A DNA stretch of 64,000 bases from Coffea arabica (GCF_036785885.1 NC_092324.1:31361001-31425000), one strand, 5' to 3'; shown: positions 9,939 to 21,776, numbered from the stretch's first letter. Notes: a model not told the origin generated them from the letters alone. A program made the numbers and translations.

Positions 9939-12315
9939 ATGCACCGGGCGTCTCGGGAAGTTACACCTTTCGATCCAAAAATTGAGAGGACACTACGCAG
10001 ACAAAGGAGGCATCCACCACAGTAAGAGGAACAAGAGATTTGGCAACCTATAGAGGAAATCTCAATAGATCTACCATTTGAGGAAGAGATGGCCGAAAAT
10101 GAAGCAAATAGGCGAGTTCTACGAGATTTTGCTCTACCGGGAACACAAGGATCTCAAACAAGTATAGTAAGGCCTACGGTAAATGCTAACAATTTTGAGA
10201 TTAAACCATCACTTATCCAAATGATTCAACAATCTCAATTTGGAGGTAATGCAGTAGAAGATCCTAATTCACACTTAGCTACATTTTTGAAAATTTGTGA
10301 TACAATTAAAATGAATGGAGTTAGTGATGATGCTATAAGGCTAAGATTGTTCCCATTTTCATTGAGAGATAAGGCCAAACTTTGGCTACACTCTCATGCT
10401 CCTAATACTTTCACCGGATGGGATGATTTATCAAGAGCATTCTTGAATAAGTATTTTCTACCAGCTAAGAATGGATATCACTAGTTTTAGCCAATTGGAA
10501 GGTGAATCATTATATGAGGCATGGGAAAGGTTTAGAGATTTGCTTCGGAAATGTCCACATCATGGACTACCGGAGTGGTTAATCATACAAACCTTCTATA
10601 ATGGTTTAGTTTTTTCTACTAAAACTATGATCGATGCAGCTGCAGATGGAGCTTTAATGGGTAAATCACCCCAAGAAGCTCAGAATTTGATAGAAGAAAT
10701 GGCTGCAAATAACTACCAATGGGCCAATGAGAGAGATAATACAAGACGTCACGCAGGTATGATAGAAATGGACACTCTCAATATGTTGAGTGCTCAAATG
10801 AATAATGTGATGAAGTTGCTAAGTAGACAAAGTGGAGTTGGTCCAAGTTCATCTAATGCACATGTAGCGTGTTGTTCTATATGTGGAGGTGAACATGATA
10901 CTAATGAGTGTGTTGATTCTGAGCAGGTACAATTCGTCAATAATTACAATCGTAATGCTCAAAATAACCCCTACTCGAATACTTACAATTCAGGGTGGAG
11001 AAATCATCCAAACTTTGGATGGAAGGACCAAGGAAATCAACCAAGGCCAACCAATCCACCGGGGTTCCAATCAAGGCAACCACAAGCTGAAACTAAACCG
11101 GGTTGGGAGATTGCAGTGGAAAAACTTGCTAAGGTTACCTCGGACAGATTTGAACGAGTAGAAGGGAGACTGGATCAACTCACTACAATGTACAGGAATG
11201 TAGAGGTCCAAATTGGTCAAATTGCTAGTTATTTGAATAATCGAAATCAAGGAGAATTACCTAGCAAAACAGAGGTCAATCCTAAGGAGCATGTGAAAGC
11301 CATTACTCTTCGTAGTGGTAGACAATTAGAAGATCCTCCAGTGGTGGAAGTTGAGAAAGATGAGAACGAAAAACAAGAAGAAAAGCAGAGGAACCAAGAG
11401 GCAATTGTGGAGGAAAATAGTCGGGAGAATCCAAGAGAAAAGCAACCATCATCTTCCACTACCATTCCAATACCTCCTGCGGTTCCATTTCCACAAAGAT
11501 TAAAGCAAAATAAGTTTGATAAAGATTTTGAAAAATTTGTTAAACTTTTCAAACAATTGCACATTAACATTCCTTTTGCCGATGCTATTTTGCAGATTCC
11601 GTCTTATGCGAAATTTCTCAAGGAAATCATGACTAGAAAAAGAAAGTTGGAAGACTGCGAAACAATAGCATTAACGGAGGAATGTAGTGCAATTATTCAA
11701 AATAAGCTACCACCGAAGTTGAAGGATCCAGGGAGTTTTTCTATACCTTGCACCATAGGTAACGTTGATTTTTCTAAGACATTGTGTGATCTTGGTGCTA
11801 GTGTATCATTAATACCTTTAACGGTGGCTAGACAATTGGGTTTGTATGAGTTTAAACGCACTAATATTACTTTGCAACTAGCGGATCGGTCTATTAGATA
11901 TCTATTGGGAGTGTTGGAGAATGTATTGATAAAAGTTCAAAAATTTATCATTCCAGTGAATTTTGTGGTATTAGATATGGAAGAAGATATATCTATGCCA
12001 ATTATTCTAGGTAGACCATTTCTAGCTACTGCAGGTACTATTATTGATGTCAAAAATAGCAAGCTTAAGTTTCAAGTAGGTGAAGAAGAGGTAGAATTTA
12101 ATTTGAATGAAATGGAAAAATACCCTTCTTTTACCGATCATGCTTATTCTATTGGCACAATTGATAAACTAACCCAAGAGATGAGTCAAGTCAACTTTGA
12201 CTTAGATCCTCTTGAGTATTGTTTAATGAGTTTAGGTAAGCAAGAAGATGTTTGTGAAGAAATTGAAGAATTGGCCAAGTACTTGGATTTTCAAGCACCT
12301 TATAAAAAGGGGTAA
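9939..12315 (+). pseudogene. Gag-protease pseudogene of element B
   Basis: Homologous to the intact Gag-protease of C (43063-45615). The original ATG is at 9939, but a TAA at 10023-10025 replaces the CAA codon of C after 28 codons. A second break near 10465 is a 14-base deletion that shifts the frame; the remainder is open to 12315. Visible parts: the Gag core (LRDKAKLWLHSHAPNTFTGW, before the shift), a zinc knuckle CSICGGEHDTNEC near 10875-10910, a helical stretch after it, and an aspartic protease site DLGAS at 11788-11802 followed by ILGRPFLAT. In the parent it would have formed virus-like particles and cut the polyprotein. The frame ends TAA at 12313; the pol frame resumes in the same phase. 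Confidence 0.92.
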
Positions 12316-15276
12316 TTTGTATGAAAGTCTTGGCCAAGGAAAGTGTTTTCACAACCTTCAGAAATTGAACCTCCAAAGTTAGAGCTCAAGCCACTTCCAA
12401 CTCATCTAAGGTATGAATTTCTTGGAGAAAATAGCACTTTACCTGTAATTGTTAGTGCTGACCTTGATGATGAGCAGTGTGCAAAGCTGTTAAGAGTTCT
12501 AAGAAGGCGTAAGAAGGCAATTGGATGGACAATTTCAGACATTAAAGGTATAAGTCCTTCTATATGCATGCATCGAATTTTATTGGAGAACGGTTGCAAA
12601 CCAGTGGTGGAAACACAAAGAAGACTCAATCCAAACATGAAAGATGTGGTAAGAAATGAAATTCTTAAGTGGCTTGAGGCAGGTATAGTTTTTCCTATCT
12701 CCGATAGTGTTTGGATTAGTCCAATTCATGTGGTACCAAAGAAAGGTGGAATGACTACAATCATGGGTAAAAATGATGAATTAATTCCATCTAGACTTGT
12801 GGTAGGGTGGAGAGTGTGTATTGATTATCGTAAGTTAAATACAGTAACAAGAAAAGATCATTTTGCCCTACCATTTCTTGATCAATTATTGGAGCGAATA
12901 GCTGGATATGAATTTTACTATTTTCTTGATGGTTTTTCAGGATATAATCAAATAGCTATAGCTCCAGAGGATCAAGAGAAGACCACATTTACATGTCCTT
13001 ATGGCACTTTTGCCTTTAGAAGAATGCCATTTGGTTTATGCAATGCTCCTGCAACTTTTCAACGATGCATGATGGCTATTTTTTCTGATTATATTGAGAA
13101 AATTATGGAGATATTTATGGATGATTTTTCTGTGTATGGTTCATCTTTTGATCATTGTCTTCATAATTTGGAATTGATTTTGCAGAGATGCGAGGAAACA
13201 AATCTTGTACTGAATTGAGAGAAATGCCATTTTATGGTAAAAGAAGGAATTGTCTTAGGACACAAGATTTCCTCCAAAGGAATTGAGGTGGATCAAGCCA
13301 AAATAGAAGTCATCGAAAAATTGCCACCCCCAAGCAATGTCAAGGGGATAAGGAGTTTTTTAGGACATGCTGGCTTTTATAGACGTTCTATTAAAGATTT
13401 TTCTAAAATAGTAAAGCCATTATGTGATTTATTATGTAAAGATACCCCTTTTCAATTTGATGACAATTGTTTGGTTGCATTTGAAAGGTTGAAGAAGGAA
13501 TTGATTTCGGCCCCAATTATAACTTCGCTCGATTGGTCACTACCATTTGAATTGATGTGTGATGCAAGTGATTATGCGGTTGGAGCAGTTTTGGGACAAA
13601 AGAAAGAAGGACGGTTGCACGTCATTTACTATGCTAGCAAGTTGCTAAATGAGGCACAACTCAATTATGCAACTACAGAAAAAGAGCTATTGGCAGTGAT
13701 ATTTGCTTTGGATAAATTTAGATCTTATTTAGTAGGATCTAAAGTTATTATATATATGGACCATGCGGCTCTTAAATATTTGTTACATAAAAAAGATGCA
13801 AAACCAAGACTAATTCGGTGGATTCTTTTATTGCAGGAATTTGATGTGGAGATAAAAGACAAAAAGGGAACGGAGAATCTAGTAGCGGATCATCTATCAC
13901 GCCTAGAATATATTCCAGTCAAGGATCAAGTTCCTATTCAAGAGAATTTCCCGGATGAGTTTGTCCTAGCAATTATCAATTCTCCATGGTATGCTGATAT
14001 TGCTAATTTTTTGGTAAGTGGAGAGATTCCAAGGGGATTTAATTACCATCAAAAGAAGAAATTCTTACATGATGTCAAAAGTTACTTTTGGGAGGAACCA
14101 TTGCTGTATAAACATTGTGCCGATCGTATGGTACGTAGATGTATTCTCGAAAATGAGGTACATAATATTTTATATCATTGTCATAACCTTAAAATAGGTG
14201 GTCATTTTAGCACTTCAAAGACTGTGGCAAAGGTATGGCAATCAGGGTTTTATTGGCCAACCATGTATCGAGATGTTCGGGAATATGTTAAAAGTTGTGA
14301 TGCATGCCAAAGAATTGGAAATATATCTCGAAAGAATGAAATGCCCCTAACTACCTTCTTAGAAGTTGAATTATTTGATATATGGGATATAGACTTTATG
14401 GGACCATTTCCAAGTTCTTTTAATAATAAGTACATCTTAGTAGCAGTGGCTTATGTTTCTATATGGGTAGAAGCAATCGCTTCACCTACTAATGACTCTA
14501 AGGTTGTACTCTGATTCCTTAAAAAGAATATTTTTTGTAGATTTGGTATACCTAAGGCCATAATAAGTGATGTAGGAAAACATTTTTGTAACAAACAACT
14601 GGATTCCTTATTGTTTAAATATGGCTGTAGGCACAAGATATCACTCCCGTACCATCCTCAAGCCAATGGACAAGCGGAGCTAGCTAATCGTGAGATAAAG
14701 CTCATTTTGGAGAAAACTGTGAATAAATCACGCAAGGATTGGGCTACAAAGCTAGATGACACACTATGGGCTTACCGAACGGCATTTAAGACTCCCTTAA
14801 GGATGTCGCCGTATCGTTTAGTCTATAGAAAAACTTGTCACTTACCTGTAGAGATTGAACATAAAGCTTATTGGGCTATTAAAGCAATTAATATGGATTT
14901 TAATCTTGCAGGTGGAAGGAGATTACTTGAGCTGAGTGAATTGGAGGAACACCGGTTACATGCATACGAAAATGCCAAAATTTATAAAGAAAAGATCAAA
15001 TATTGGCATGACAAGCACATTATTCCTAAACAATTTCAGGTAGGGCAAAAAGTGCTTTTATTCAATTCACGCCTGAAGTTATTTCCAGGAAAATTGAAGT
15101 CAAGGTGATCTGGACCATTTGAAGTCACTCAAGTATTTCCCTATGGAGCGGTTGAAGTGGCAAATTCAAGAAATGAAAGGTTTAAGGTCAATGGACAACG
15201 ATTGAAACCCTACTTGGCAGGTGAAATCGTACCCAAGGGGCTTATATGTCTTTTGGGCGAGCCCTCTTCAATTTAA
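12316..15276 (+). pseudogene. Pol pseudogene of element B (RT, RNase H, integrase)
   Basis: Domains in order: reverse transcriptase (CIDYRKLN, PFGLCNAPATFQ, catalytic FMDD at 13114-13125), RNase H ([17 protein letters not shown] ... [12 protein letters not shown] ... [11 protein letters not shown] ... ADHLSRLE), integrase with its HHCC zinc-binding N-terminus (CDACQRIGN) and a core containing [15 protein letters not shown] and [10 protein letters not shown], then a C-terminal tail ending TAA at 15274. In-frame stops sit at 12322 (TGA), 13216 (TGA, tryptophan expected), 14512 (TGA) and 15106 (TGA, tryptophan expected). The integrase SDVG carries V where the family usually has G. The gag-pol junction near 12313-12330 is also eroded. 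Not functional. Confidence 0.93.
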
Positions 15277-15291
15277 GAACCCTAATATGTG

Positions 15292-15341
15292 AGTCGAGCC
15301 AACGACTATAAACAAGAGCGCTAATTGGGAGGCAATCCAAT
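15292..15341 (+). other. Double hairpin after the pol stop (element B)
   Basis: AGTCGAGCCAACGACT (15292-15307; 5-bp stem) and ATTGGGAGGCAATCCAAT (15324-15341). Compared with A, the fifth stem pair has changed from A-T to G-C on both sides, and in the second hairpin a C-to-T change still allows G-U pairing in RNA. Confidence 0.78.
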
Positions 15342-15674
15342 GTTTATGTTATATGTGTTAATTTGGTGTGATTTTGTGGTTTGAATAAGTGTTTTAGTTA
15401 AGTTGTTATTTTTGTGTTATAGGGTTGACAATTGGAAGCAAGAATGACCATTTAAGGTAAAAAAGGCGAACTTTGATCAATCCACTCAACCCCTTGATTT
15501 GCGTTAAAGGTGTATTTGATCCGTCGAAAAGGGGTAAAATGCATGTTGTTATCATTTTACATGTGCGTACATTGATAAATTTTGCAAACAAATGATCCAT
15601 GATGCATTTTGAGTGATTGGGGTACCAATGGTAATTTTTCAAAGTTCATTTTTTGCAAAAAAATTGCAGAATAA

Positions 15675-16031
15675 AACGCGCCTGGCATAAAAACGCGCTT
15701 CTTTGTCACGTTTTCATCAAAACGCGTTCCTAATTCTGCAACCACAATGAAGAAAACGCGCTTAAAAACACGACATAGAGTCGCGTTTCTCAGATAAATC
15801 GCGTTTTCAAGCCTGGATCATAATCCAAAAACGCGACTTCAAATACGCGACTCAAAGTCGCGTTTTCAAACACAGCCGCGTTTTTACTCCTGCAAGATTT
15901 GTGCATAAAACGCGACTTTAGAAACGCGAGTTGAAGGCGCGTTTCTAGTCGCGTTTTCTGTGTCCCAATATAGGCTTCAGAAACGCGATTTCAGGTTCAT
16001 TTCTTCCACTCTTCTTAATTTTCCAGGCGCG
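15675..16031 (+). repeat. CGCG motif cluster (element B)
   Basis: About 16 CGCG words, mostly as AAACGCGACT or AGTCGCGTTT in either orientation, in 357 bp of otherwise AT-rich DNA. They form potential hairpins, for example ACGCGACT / AGTCGCGT with loop CAA at 15845-15863. Several words are damaged to CACG or similar, as expected for decayed CpG sites. Confidence 0.85.
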
Positions 16032-16962
16032 TTTTTCTTCTTCTCTTCTACCGAACCCACAAATCTTCAATTTTGTTCCATAATCTTGCTAGAAAACATC
16101 AACCCAACACCTTTTGAGCTTCATACAACCTTTTTAACTGATTAAAATCCAAGAAAAACACCTCAAATTCAGTTTTTGAAGGATTGAAGGTTAGGGTTCT
16201 TCAACTCTAATTTCTTCAGTTGGAGGTCAATTGGAGGTTGTTTCATAGGGTTTTTTGCATTTTTAGCATCACCAAACATCCTTCTACGTGATTGAGGTAA
16301 GTTTCTTCATCAAATCTTTTGATTTTAGAAAGTCATATTTTTTATCCTGAGCTATCTGACATCTTTTAATGTCGAAAATTTGATGATGTATTTGACTATT
16401 TTTGAATTTATTCATGCTTATTGAGATTGTTTAAGTATGTTTATGAGTTTAAATGTAGCAATTTGTTGGTCATTATTGCTTTATAAATTCATAATTGCTA
16501 TATTTGAAGGAAATCGGAAAATGAAGTTAGGATGTTTTTGAGCCATTGGTGATGTTTAATTATGGTTAAGAATGGTTAGTTGATGATGTTTGAGCATGTG
16601 CATTGTGTATAGTGAGTAATTTGGTTGATTTGGTGAGTTAATTGGTTTAATTTTTGCTTAAACATGATTATAGCTAAAAGCATATTTTTATTGTTAAGTT
16701 TAAATAGTTATAATCATAATTGTTGTTAATTTCACTGATTGGGTTATAATTATTCAATATCTTGTTTCAATTGGTGATTTTGAGCAATTTTTGGCATAAA
16801 TTATGGCTCTTCTTGATTCGGTCTTTTACATTAGTTATTAGACGAATTATCATTTGCAAGGACACATTAGAGATTATTTGGATCATTTTAGGATATTCAT
16901 TGCCAAATTGTGCATTGTGTCTAAATACATGTGGTTAATTGCAACATTTTCTTTTAAGTACT
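16032..16962 (+). other. Non-coding leader of ORF3 (element B)
   Basis: AT-rich and alignable with C 46373-47276 by eye. It ends in CATTTTCTTTTAAG, a pyrimidine-rich stretch immediately before ORF3 that could be a 3' splice site. The open frame at 15960-16145 is shared with C (46301-46486) but lies inside the CGCG cluster and looks like chance. Confidence 0.55.
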
Positions 16963-17964
16963 ATGCCAAGGGGAAGAAGAGCGGTACTTTCATCCTCTAG
17001 TAGTGAGGAGAGGGAGGTTAATGAGGAGATGGAGGTGACTGAGGAGGAGAATTCACCTTCTCCTCCACCAGTTAACCGACAGCCTGGTAAGGGCACCTCC
17101 CATGGAGCGGGTAGATCGGCATTTGACAGTGTTAGGTTCAATACTCGCAGGAATCAAGAGTGGCATGAGGCGCGTGCTAATTTGGAGTTTTTGTTTGAGA
17201 TGCACGTCAGTCCACCAGTTGAGATGATGTACAACATCTCAGATGCTTTTGCTCAGCTAGGATGGGCTCCGATTCTCACCCTTCCAAACTATTACTACCC
17301 CAACTTGGTGCGCGAGTTTTACGCCAACATTGAGAGTAAGGCGCGCCATAGTGGAGAAATGGTTGAGTCCTGGGTGCGTGGAAGACGAATCACCTTGTCA
17401 CGTCAGGATTTGGCCGCTATTTTGGGGTGTATGGATGACGGCCGTCCAATAGATTTGAAGAAGGAGTTTGTTCCCCCGAATAGGAGGTGGGATCCCTCGC
17501 TGGCCATGGCTAGGTTTGGTCTTGAGTACCAACCTTTTCGCTCTACAAGGAAGGAGACCATTTTGGCGAATGTCTTCGAATCTCGTCATCGGCTTATCAT
17601 TTACATGATGGCTCACAATGTCATCCCAAAGAAGACGGAGCACACGGAAGTTCGCAAGAGCAATATTTACTTCCTTAATTACATGTTCCACAACCGAACT
17701 TCCCCGTATGCTCGAATTTCATTGCCGAACATCATCATCAGCCACATTAGATCTACGGCGAGGCGTAAGACAACTTCTTTCAAATTATCATTTCCTCGTC
17801 TATTGACTTTAATCTTCCCCCGTTTTGAGGTTCGCTTGGAAGGCATGCGGCGGGAGTATGTTCCACCACGGGCTGAGATGACTATCACTACTCTCCGCCG
17901 GCTTGGTATTGGTACGGGGGACATTCCACGCCCTGTTCAGTTTGTGTTTTCTCCGCCGGCTTAG
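16963..17964 (+). pseudogene. ORF3 of element B, C-terminally truncated
   Basis: Same protein as ORF3 of C (47277-48482): MPRGRRAVLSSSSSEE start, acidic N-terminus, then a globular region with REFYANIESKARHSGE, WVRGRRITLSRQDL and LGCMDDGRP. This central region resembles the plant transposon protein domain often found downstream of pol in Athila-type elements; its function is unknown and it is not a recognisable envelope. The frame is open, but after RPVQ it runs through 20 bp of filler and stops inside the LTR remnant (TAG 17962-17964), losing about 75 C-terminal residues present in C. Confidence 0.8.
17941..17960 (+). other. Filler DNA at a deletion junction in element B
   Basis: Twenty bases between the ORF3 sequence (ending GTTCAG) and the LTR remnant that match neither partner at this point. 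The last part, CTCCGCCGGCTT, is a copy of 17893-17904, about 58 bp upstream. This is the signature of a double-strand break repaired with templated filler. Confidence 0.75.
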
Positions 17965-18099
17965 TATCTAATAATTGTTTTAATTGCTCCTCGTGGGATC
18001 GACCCGATACATATCCAATATTACGATTTTGGCCTGTATACTTGCAGTAAAACGGGTATAATTCGGAATTAAACTTGCACTTAAAGTAAAAACCCGTCA
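17961..18099 (+). repeat. 3' LTR remnant of element B (139 bp)
   Basis: Matches the last 139 bp of the 5' LTR (9634-9772) at equal length with three substitutions seen, ending CGTCA just before the TSD TTTCC. The first roughly 1760 bp of this LTR, the polypurine tract and the end of ORF3 are deleted. Confidence 0.93.
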
Positions 18100-18104
18100 T
18101 TTCC

Positions 18105-18383
18105 CATCTTTGTTAACTTATGATATCAACTACCTGTAAGCATTTAGGGCAACCCAAAATATTTCTATTAGTAAAAAGTTATGATGATATCATACATTTT
18201 CTCAAATGGTAAGGATCAAAGGACAGATTGATTAAACTTTAATGAAGCGTTTACTATGAAAAGTTTATAGGACTAAAGCTAGAATTGGTAGACACTTTTT
18301 GGTCAAAAATATCTCTCAATGCATCAAAAGCAAAGCAATTTATCAAGAATTAGTAGTAGTTGAGATGGTGTAAGTGATGGTAA
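18105..18383. other. Host-like spacer right of element B
   Basis: Continues the sequence interrupted at 7865. No gene or repeat recognised. Confidence 0.55.
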
Positions 18384-18855
18384 TAGAGGTGGATATGGGT
18401 CGGGTACCAATCCCATGTATCATTTCGCTGACTCGACTTGCACCTTGCAAGTTAGTGATTTTCTAACCCTTACCCATCCCGCATATCAGTGGGTATCCGG
18501 TTATCGAATAGCTACTAAGATAGGTCAGATCAATGGATACTCGTCTCGCTCCACTTATTATTTATTTTTTTAAAAAAAGTGTAATTTAATTATGTATCTT
18601 ACATATTCATCTAAAACATAACAAAGATTTTTTCTCAAAAATAGTCTTTTGCCAAGAAACAAATATGCAAAGAGAATACAAGAAGAAGGCAAAAAATTAA
18701 AAGAATTCAAAATCAATTAAAATTTGAAATAACTAGTACCTTTTTTAAAAAATATATATACACTCCATTTCAATTAAAATATTGCCTACAAAACATATGA
18801 TTTTGACCTCTACAAATGAATCTTGTAAACAAACTATAGTCACTCATATTTGTAT
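18384..18855 (+). mobile_element. Truncated hAT-type MITE, E family (E2)
   Basis: Begins TAGAGGTGG and follows MITE E (36814-37300) through GGTCGGGTACC, the AT-rich middle and AAATGAATCTTGTAAA. It then breaks off into U1 sequence at about 18855, so the right end and target duplication are missing. Much more diverged than E. Confidence 0.75.
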
Positions 18856-18900
18856 GATATGCATACACAAAAAAAAAGGTTTTTGTAGAGACAGATCCAT

Positions 18901-18910
18901 TATATATAAA
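18901..18910 (+). promoter_or_regulatory. Conserved TATA box of unit U1
   Basis: TATATATAAA about 150 bp before the ATG of U1, preceded by ACAGATCCAT. The same layout appears before most units (near 20133, 22749, 25191, 36072, 56710 and 58938), followed by a purine-rich leader. Inference: the ancestral gene's promoter and 5' UTR are part of the repeated unit. Confidence 0.6.
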
Positions 18911-19061
18911 GTCAGAATGAGATCCCACAAATAGAGCTTAAGGTTTTAATGAGAGAAAATAGAAGACAACTGAGAAGAAATGAGAGAAAGCGAAGAAAAA
19001 AAAAAGGTGAGAGGAGATAGAGAGAAAGAAAAGGAAAAAAAAAAAGAGAGGAAAAAAATCA

Positions 19062-19580
19062 ATGGCTCTTTCCCTCTGGCAAACATTCTTTGCAATTTCC
19101 ATTTTTGTCTCTGTGGTGGTTCAGCTATCTACTAATCATGGATAAAGCATTATCGAATCTGATTGGTATGAAAGTTATCTTATTGAGATCATTGGAATCT
19201 CAAGCTCATTAAATATCCCTTATGTAGTGATAACTTATCATGCCAATCAAAATTATAGCACTCTGTTGGGAAGAAATTGGACTATCTTGCCTATCCATCT
19301 TGGGAGGTTCCCTTGTGGAATTGCCATCTTTCCAAAACATTTTAGGAAAGAATCCATTGAAGCAATAGTTATGTTTTATGGGTTTGCCGTTTCTCTCTTT
19401 CCATTTGAGAGGACATTCTCTAAGGTTTTGGATCTTGCCATTTTCAATTATATCTATAACATCTATTTGAATTCTCTGGTCTTGATTTTCTATCTTTATT
19501 TGGATTTTGGGATTATTTAGAGCTTTTTCCTCCTATCTATGACTCTCTTTATAGTTGAATATTCGTTCCTGACTCACCAG
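19062..19580 (+). pseudogene. U1: membrane-protein-like exon, decayed
   Basis: Best-preserved copy of the repeated gene. Starts MALSLWQTFFAISIF; about five hydrophobic segments follow (near residues 8-22, 38-58, 75-95, 105-125 and 135-170). The frame is interrupted only by TAA at 19143 (CAA in U2, U4 and U7) and TAG at 19518 (a tryptophan codon in U2, U4 and U7). The exon ends CACCAG|GTAAAACT, a good splice donor kept in most units. I do not recognise the family; it looks like a small multi-pass membrane protein. Both stops are explained by C-to-T or G-to-A transitions. Confidence 0.65.
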
Positions 19581-20283
19581 GTAAAACTAGTGCTAGTTTG
19601 TCTCTCATCTAACCTACCACTCCGCCTGCTAATACTATCCAGCCAACCCCTACTTCCACATCCCCTCCTTCATTGTCCATGGCCATTACTGCTACTAACC
19701 TACAAACTCTCACAATTATTACCCTTTATTGTATTTATGTACTTTTCGTATTTAATTTTACCTGCCATCTTCTATATTTATCTACTTTCCCTAAACAATC
19801 TTACATTTTTAACCTGTGTTGTCTAAAAATATTTTAATAGGTTCAAAAATATAACACCCAAAAAATATCTAAACAAGTGTCCATTGGATACAAGAAAGTT
19901 CAAATTGGTTGTACACTTAATGCCACTATATAAAGACAATATCATTTTTAAAAATAATATTCTAAAGAGTCCATAAGTAGAGAGATTGCCAACGGCCTAT
20001 TTTTTTGTTCCAACAAGATTTTGAAGTGAACACATTTAAATCATTTCAAATAAAGGTAGCAAAACTATTAATTAAATTTGTAAAATGTTGTAGGATATGC
20101 ATACAAAAAAAAAATTTATATAGACAGATCTATTGTATAGAGGTCAAAATGAGATCCCGCAAGCAAATCTTAAAATTTTACAGAAAGAAAATAGAGGACC
20201 ACCAAGAAGGAATGAGAGAAAAGAGAAATAGCGAGTAAAGATAGAGAGAAAGATAAGGAAAAAGAAGAGATAAAAAAAAATCA
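19581..20283. other. Shortened spacer between U1 and U2
   Basis: Intron-like and intergenic sequence with P/S/T-rich coding potential just after the donor site, then the ATGACACC/CCATTGGATAC segment and the promoter of U2. U1 and U2 start only 1222 bp apart, against about 2.2-2.5 kb for other units, so the 3' half of U1 with its antisense frame is deleted. Confidence 0.55.
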
Positions 20284-20790
20284 ATGGCTCTTTCCCTCAA
20301 ATTCTAGCAAGCTATTTTTGCAATCTCCATTTTTGTCTCTGTGATGCTACTGTTATCTACAAATTATGGACAAAATCTAGTCGAATCCGACAAGTATAAA
20401 CGTTATCTTGTTGGGATAATTGGAGTCGCAGTCTCCTTAGCTATTCTTTACATCGTGATAGTTTATCATACCTACGTAAAATAGAACGCTCTGTTAGGCA
20501 GAGAATAAGCTATCTTGCCGTATCTCTCTTGGGAGGTTTCTCCATAGAATTGGAAATCATTCCTAAACATTTTTGGAATAGCCAAGTTCTATGGGTTTGT
20601 TGTTTCTCTCTTTCCGTTTAAGAGGACGTTTTCTGATGCTTTAGAATTTATCATTTTGAATGGTGTCTATAACATCTTTCCGAGTTCTCCAATCATGAGT
20701 TCTTATATTTGTTTGGATTTTGGAGCCGCTTGGAGTTTTTTCTTCTTATCTATGACCCTCTTGATAGTTAGAAATTGAATCATGACTCAT
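20284..20790 (+). pseudogene. U2: membrane-protein-like exon, decayed
   Basis: ATG at 20284 and the same hydrophobic pattern as U1, but with frameshifts, in-frame stops and a deletion near 20570 that removes the segment around FPKHFRKES. The donor motif CATCAAGTAAAAC (20787-20799) is weakened. No function expected. Confidence 0.6.
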
Positions 20791-21553
20791 CAAGTAAAAC
20801 ATAGCACTGGTCTATCTATCATTCAGCCTAACATATCCATCTACTAGTACTATCCAATCACTCTGTACTTTCACATTACCTCCTCCATTGCTCTTGATTA
20901 TTACCACCATTGATCCACAATCTCTCACTGTTCTTACCCCTCTCGACATGACAGTGGAAATGATTTTCAACAGATTAATTTCATGAATTAATCCAAACAA
21001 ACAAGCAGGGGATGAATCACATTCAACCCTCAAAGAAAATTGGTTTAAAATCAGAATCCAAAACGAGTTTGAAAAGAATCTTCACTTGAGCGCACATAAG
21101 ATTAAGAATTAATCCAAATACAACCGTGTGAAGTTTGATAAAATATGCCAAGAGCCTAATAAAAAAAGTCTACGTACATCCCTATTTACAGACTAAAAAA
21201 TTCTAAACCTAATAGAAAACGAAGTTGCCTAAAAAATAGGAAAGAAACACACAACTCGTTCTACATCAGTCCCCTTCACATCAAAAAAGTCAACCTCAAG
21301 TTATCAAAAAAACTTTTACTCACATAGTAGTAACCCCACAATTATTCCTCAAAGTTGAAATAGTTTCTAAACTATCAACACGAACTGAAATGTAAAGAAG
21401 ACCCGTAAGTTTATTGTCAACAACTCATACAAAACTTTAAAAGTAATGACTACGCCAATTTCATGGTTAAGATAAACTTAGTCTGCAGTTATCAAATAAT
21501 AAAAATCTTCCATCCATCAGGATTCACCTTGACAACCACTGCTTTTAGTGTCA
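20791..21553. other. Middle part of unit U2
   Basis: Repeated-unit sequence with no intact gene. It includes a plus-strand reading rich in P, T and S directly after the donor, and a conserved block around CACATCAGTCCCCTTCACATC. Confidence 0.5.
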
Positions 21554-21760
21554 CTAAGTTGGATAAAAAAAATATCCAATCCCTACTATTACTAACTCTT
21601 TTATAGGCAAATCGAAAGGCTTGTCAGGATGCACTATGTTCTTCCCAAATGAAAATATCGTGTCGGCTATTTTATCTAGAAGAATAAATTCATCCTCTTT
21701 AATTTCACCTAGCATGCTACTTGCATTAACATCATAAACTGTAGGTAAAATATTTAACAA
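21554..21760 (-). pseudogene. Antisense frame of unit U2
   Basis: Open frame of 68 codons with a recurring pattern (LNILPTVYD, MLGEIKEDE, DKIADTIFSF) that is also found on the minus strand of U3, U4, U5 and U6 at the same place, about 1.2-1.5 kb after the plus-strand start. The repeated protein-like pattern suggests an exon of a second, convergent gene, now decayed. The family is not recognised. Confidence 0.45.
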
Positions 21761-21776
21761 ATTGGTGCATCAGATA

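Larger units (their letters stand above)
7871..18099 (+). mobile_element. Element B: decayed pol-carrying Athila-type retrotransposon
   Basis: Bounded by a perfect 5-bp target duplication TTTCC (7866-7870, 18100-18104). Order: LTR, PBS, gag-protease, reverse transcriptase, RNase H, integrase, CGCG cluster, third ORF, and a 139-bp remnant of the 3' LTR. Gag and pol carry several stops and frameshifts and the PBS has two substitutions, so this is an old, dead copy. It is the only element in the window with pol domains of this lineage, and is close in sequence to C (gag, ORF3, LTR). Confidence 0.95.

Noticed and set aside
15675..16031. CGCG clusters as a possible CRISPR-like or tandem satellite array
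   Set aside because: Words occur in both orientations with irregular spacing and no unique spacers, inside a eukaryotic retrotransposon.
16939..17964. ORF3 as a retroviral envelope gene
   Set aside because: No signal peptide, no membrane segment and no glycoprotein features were seen in B or the intact C version.
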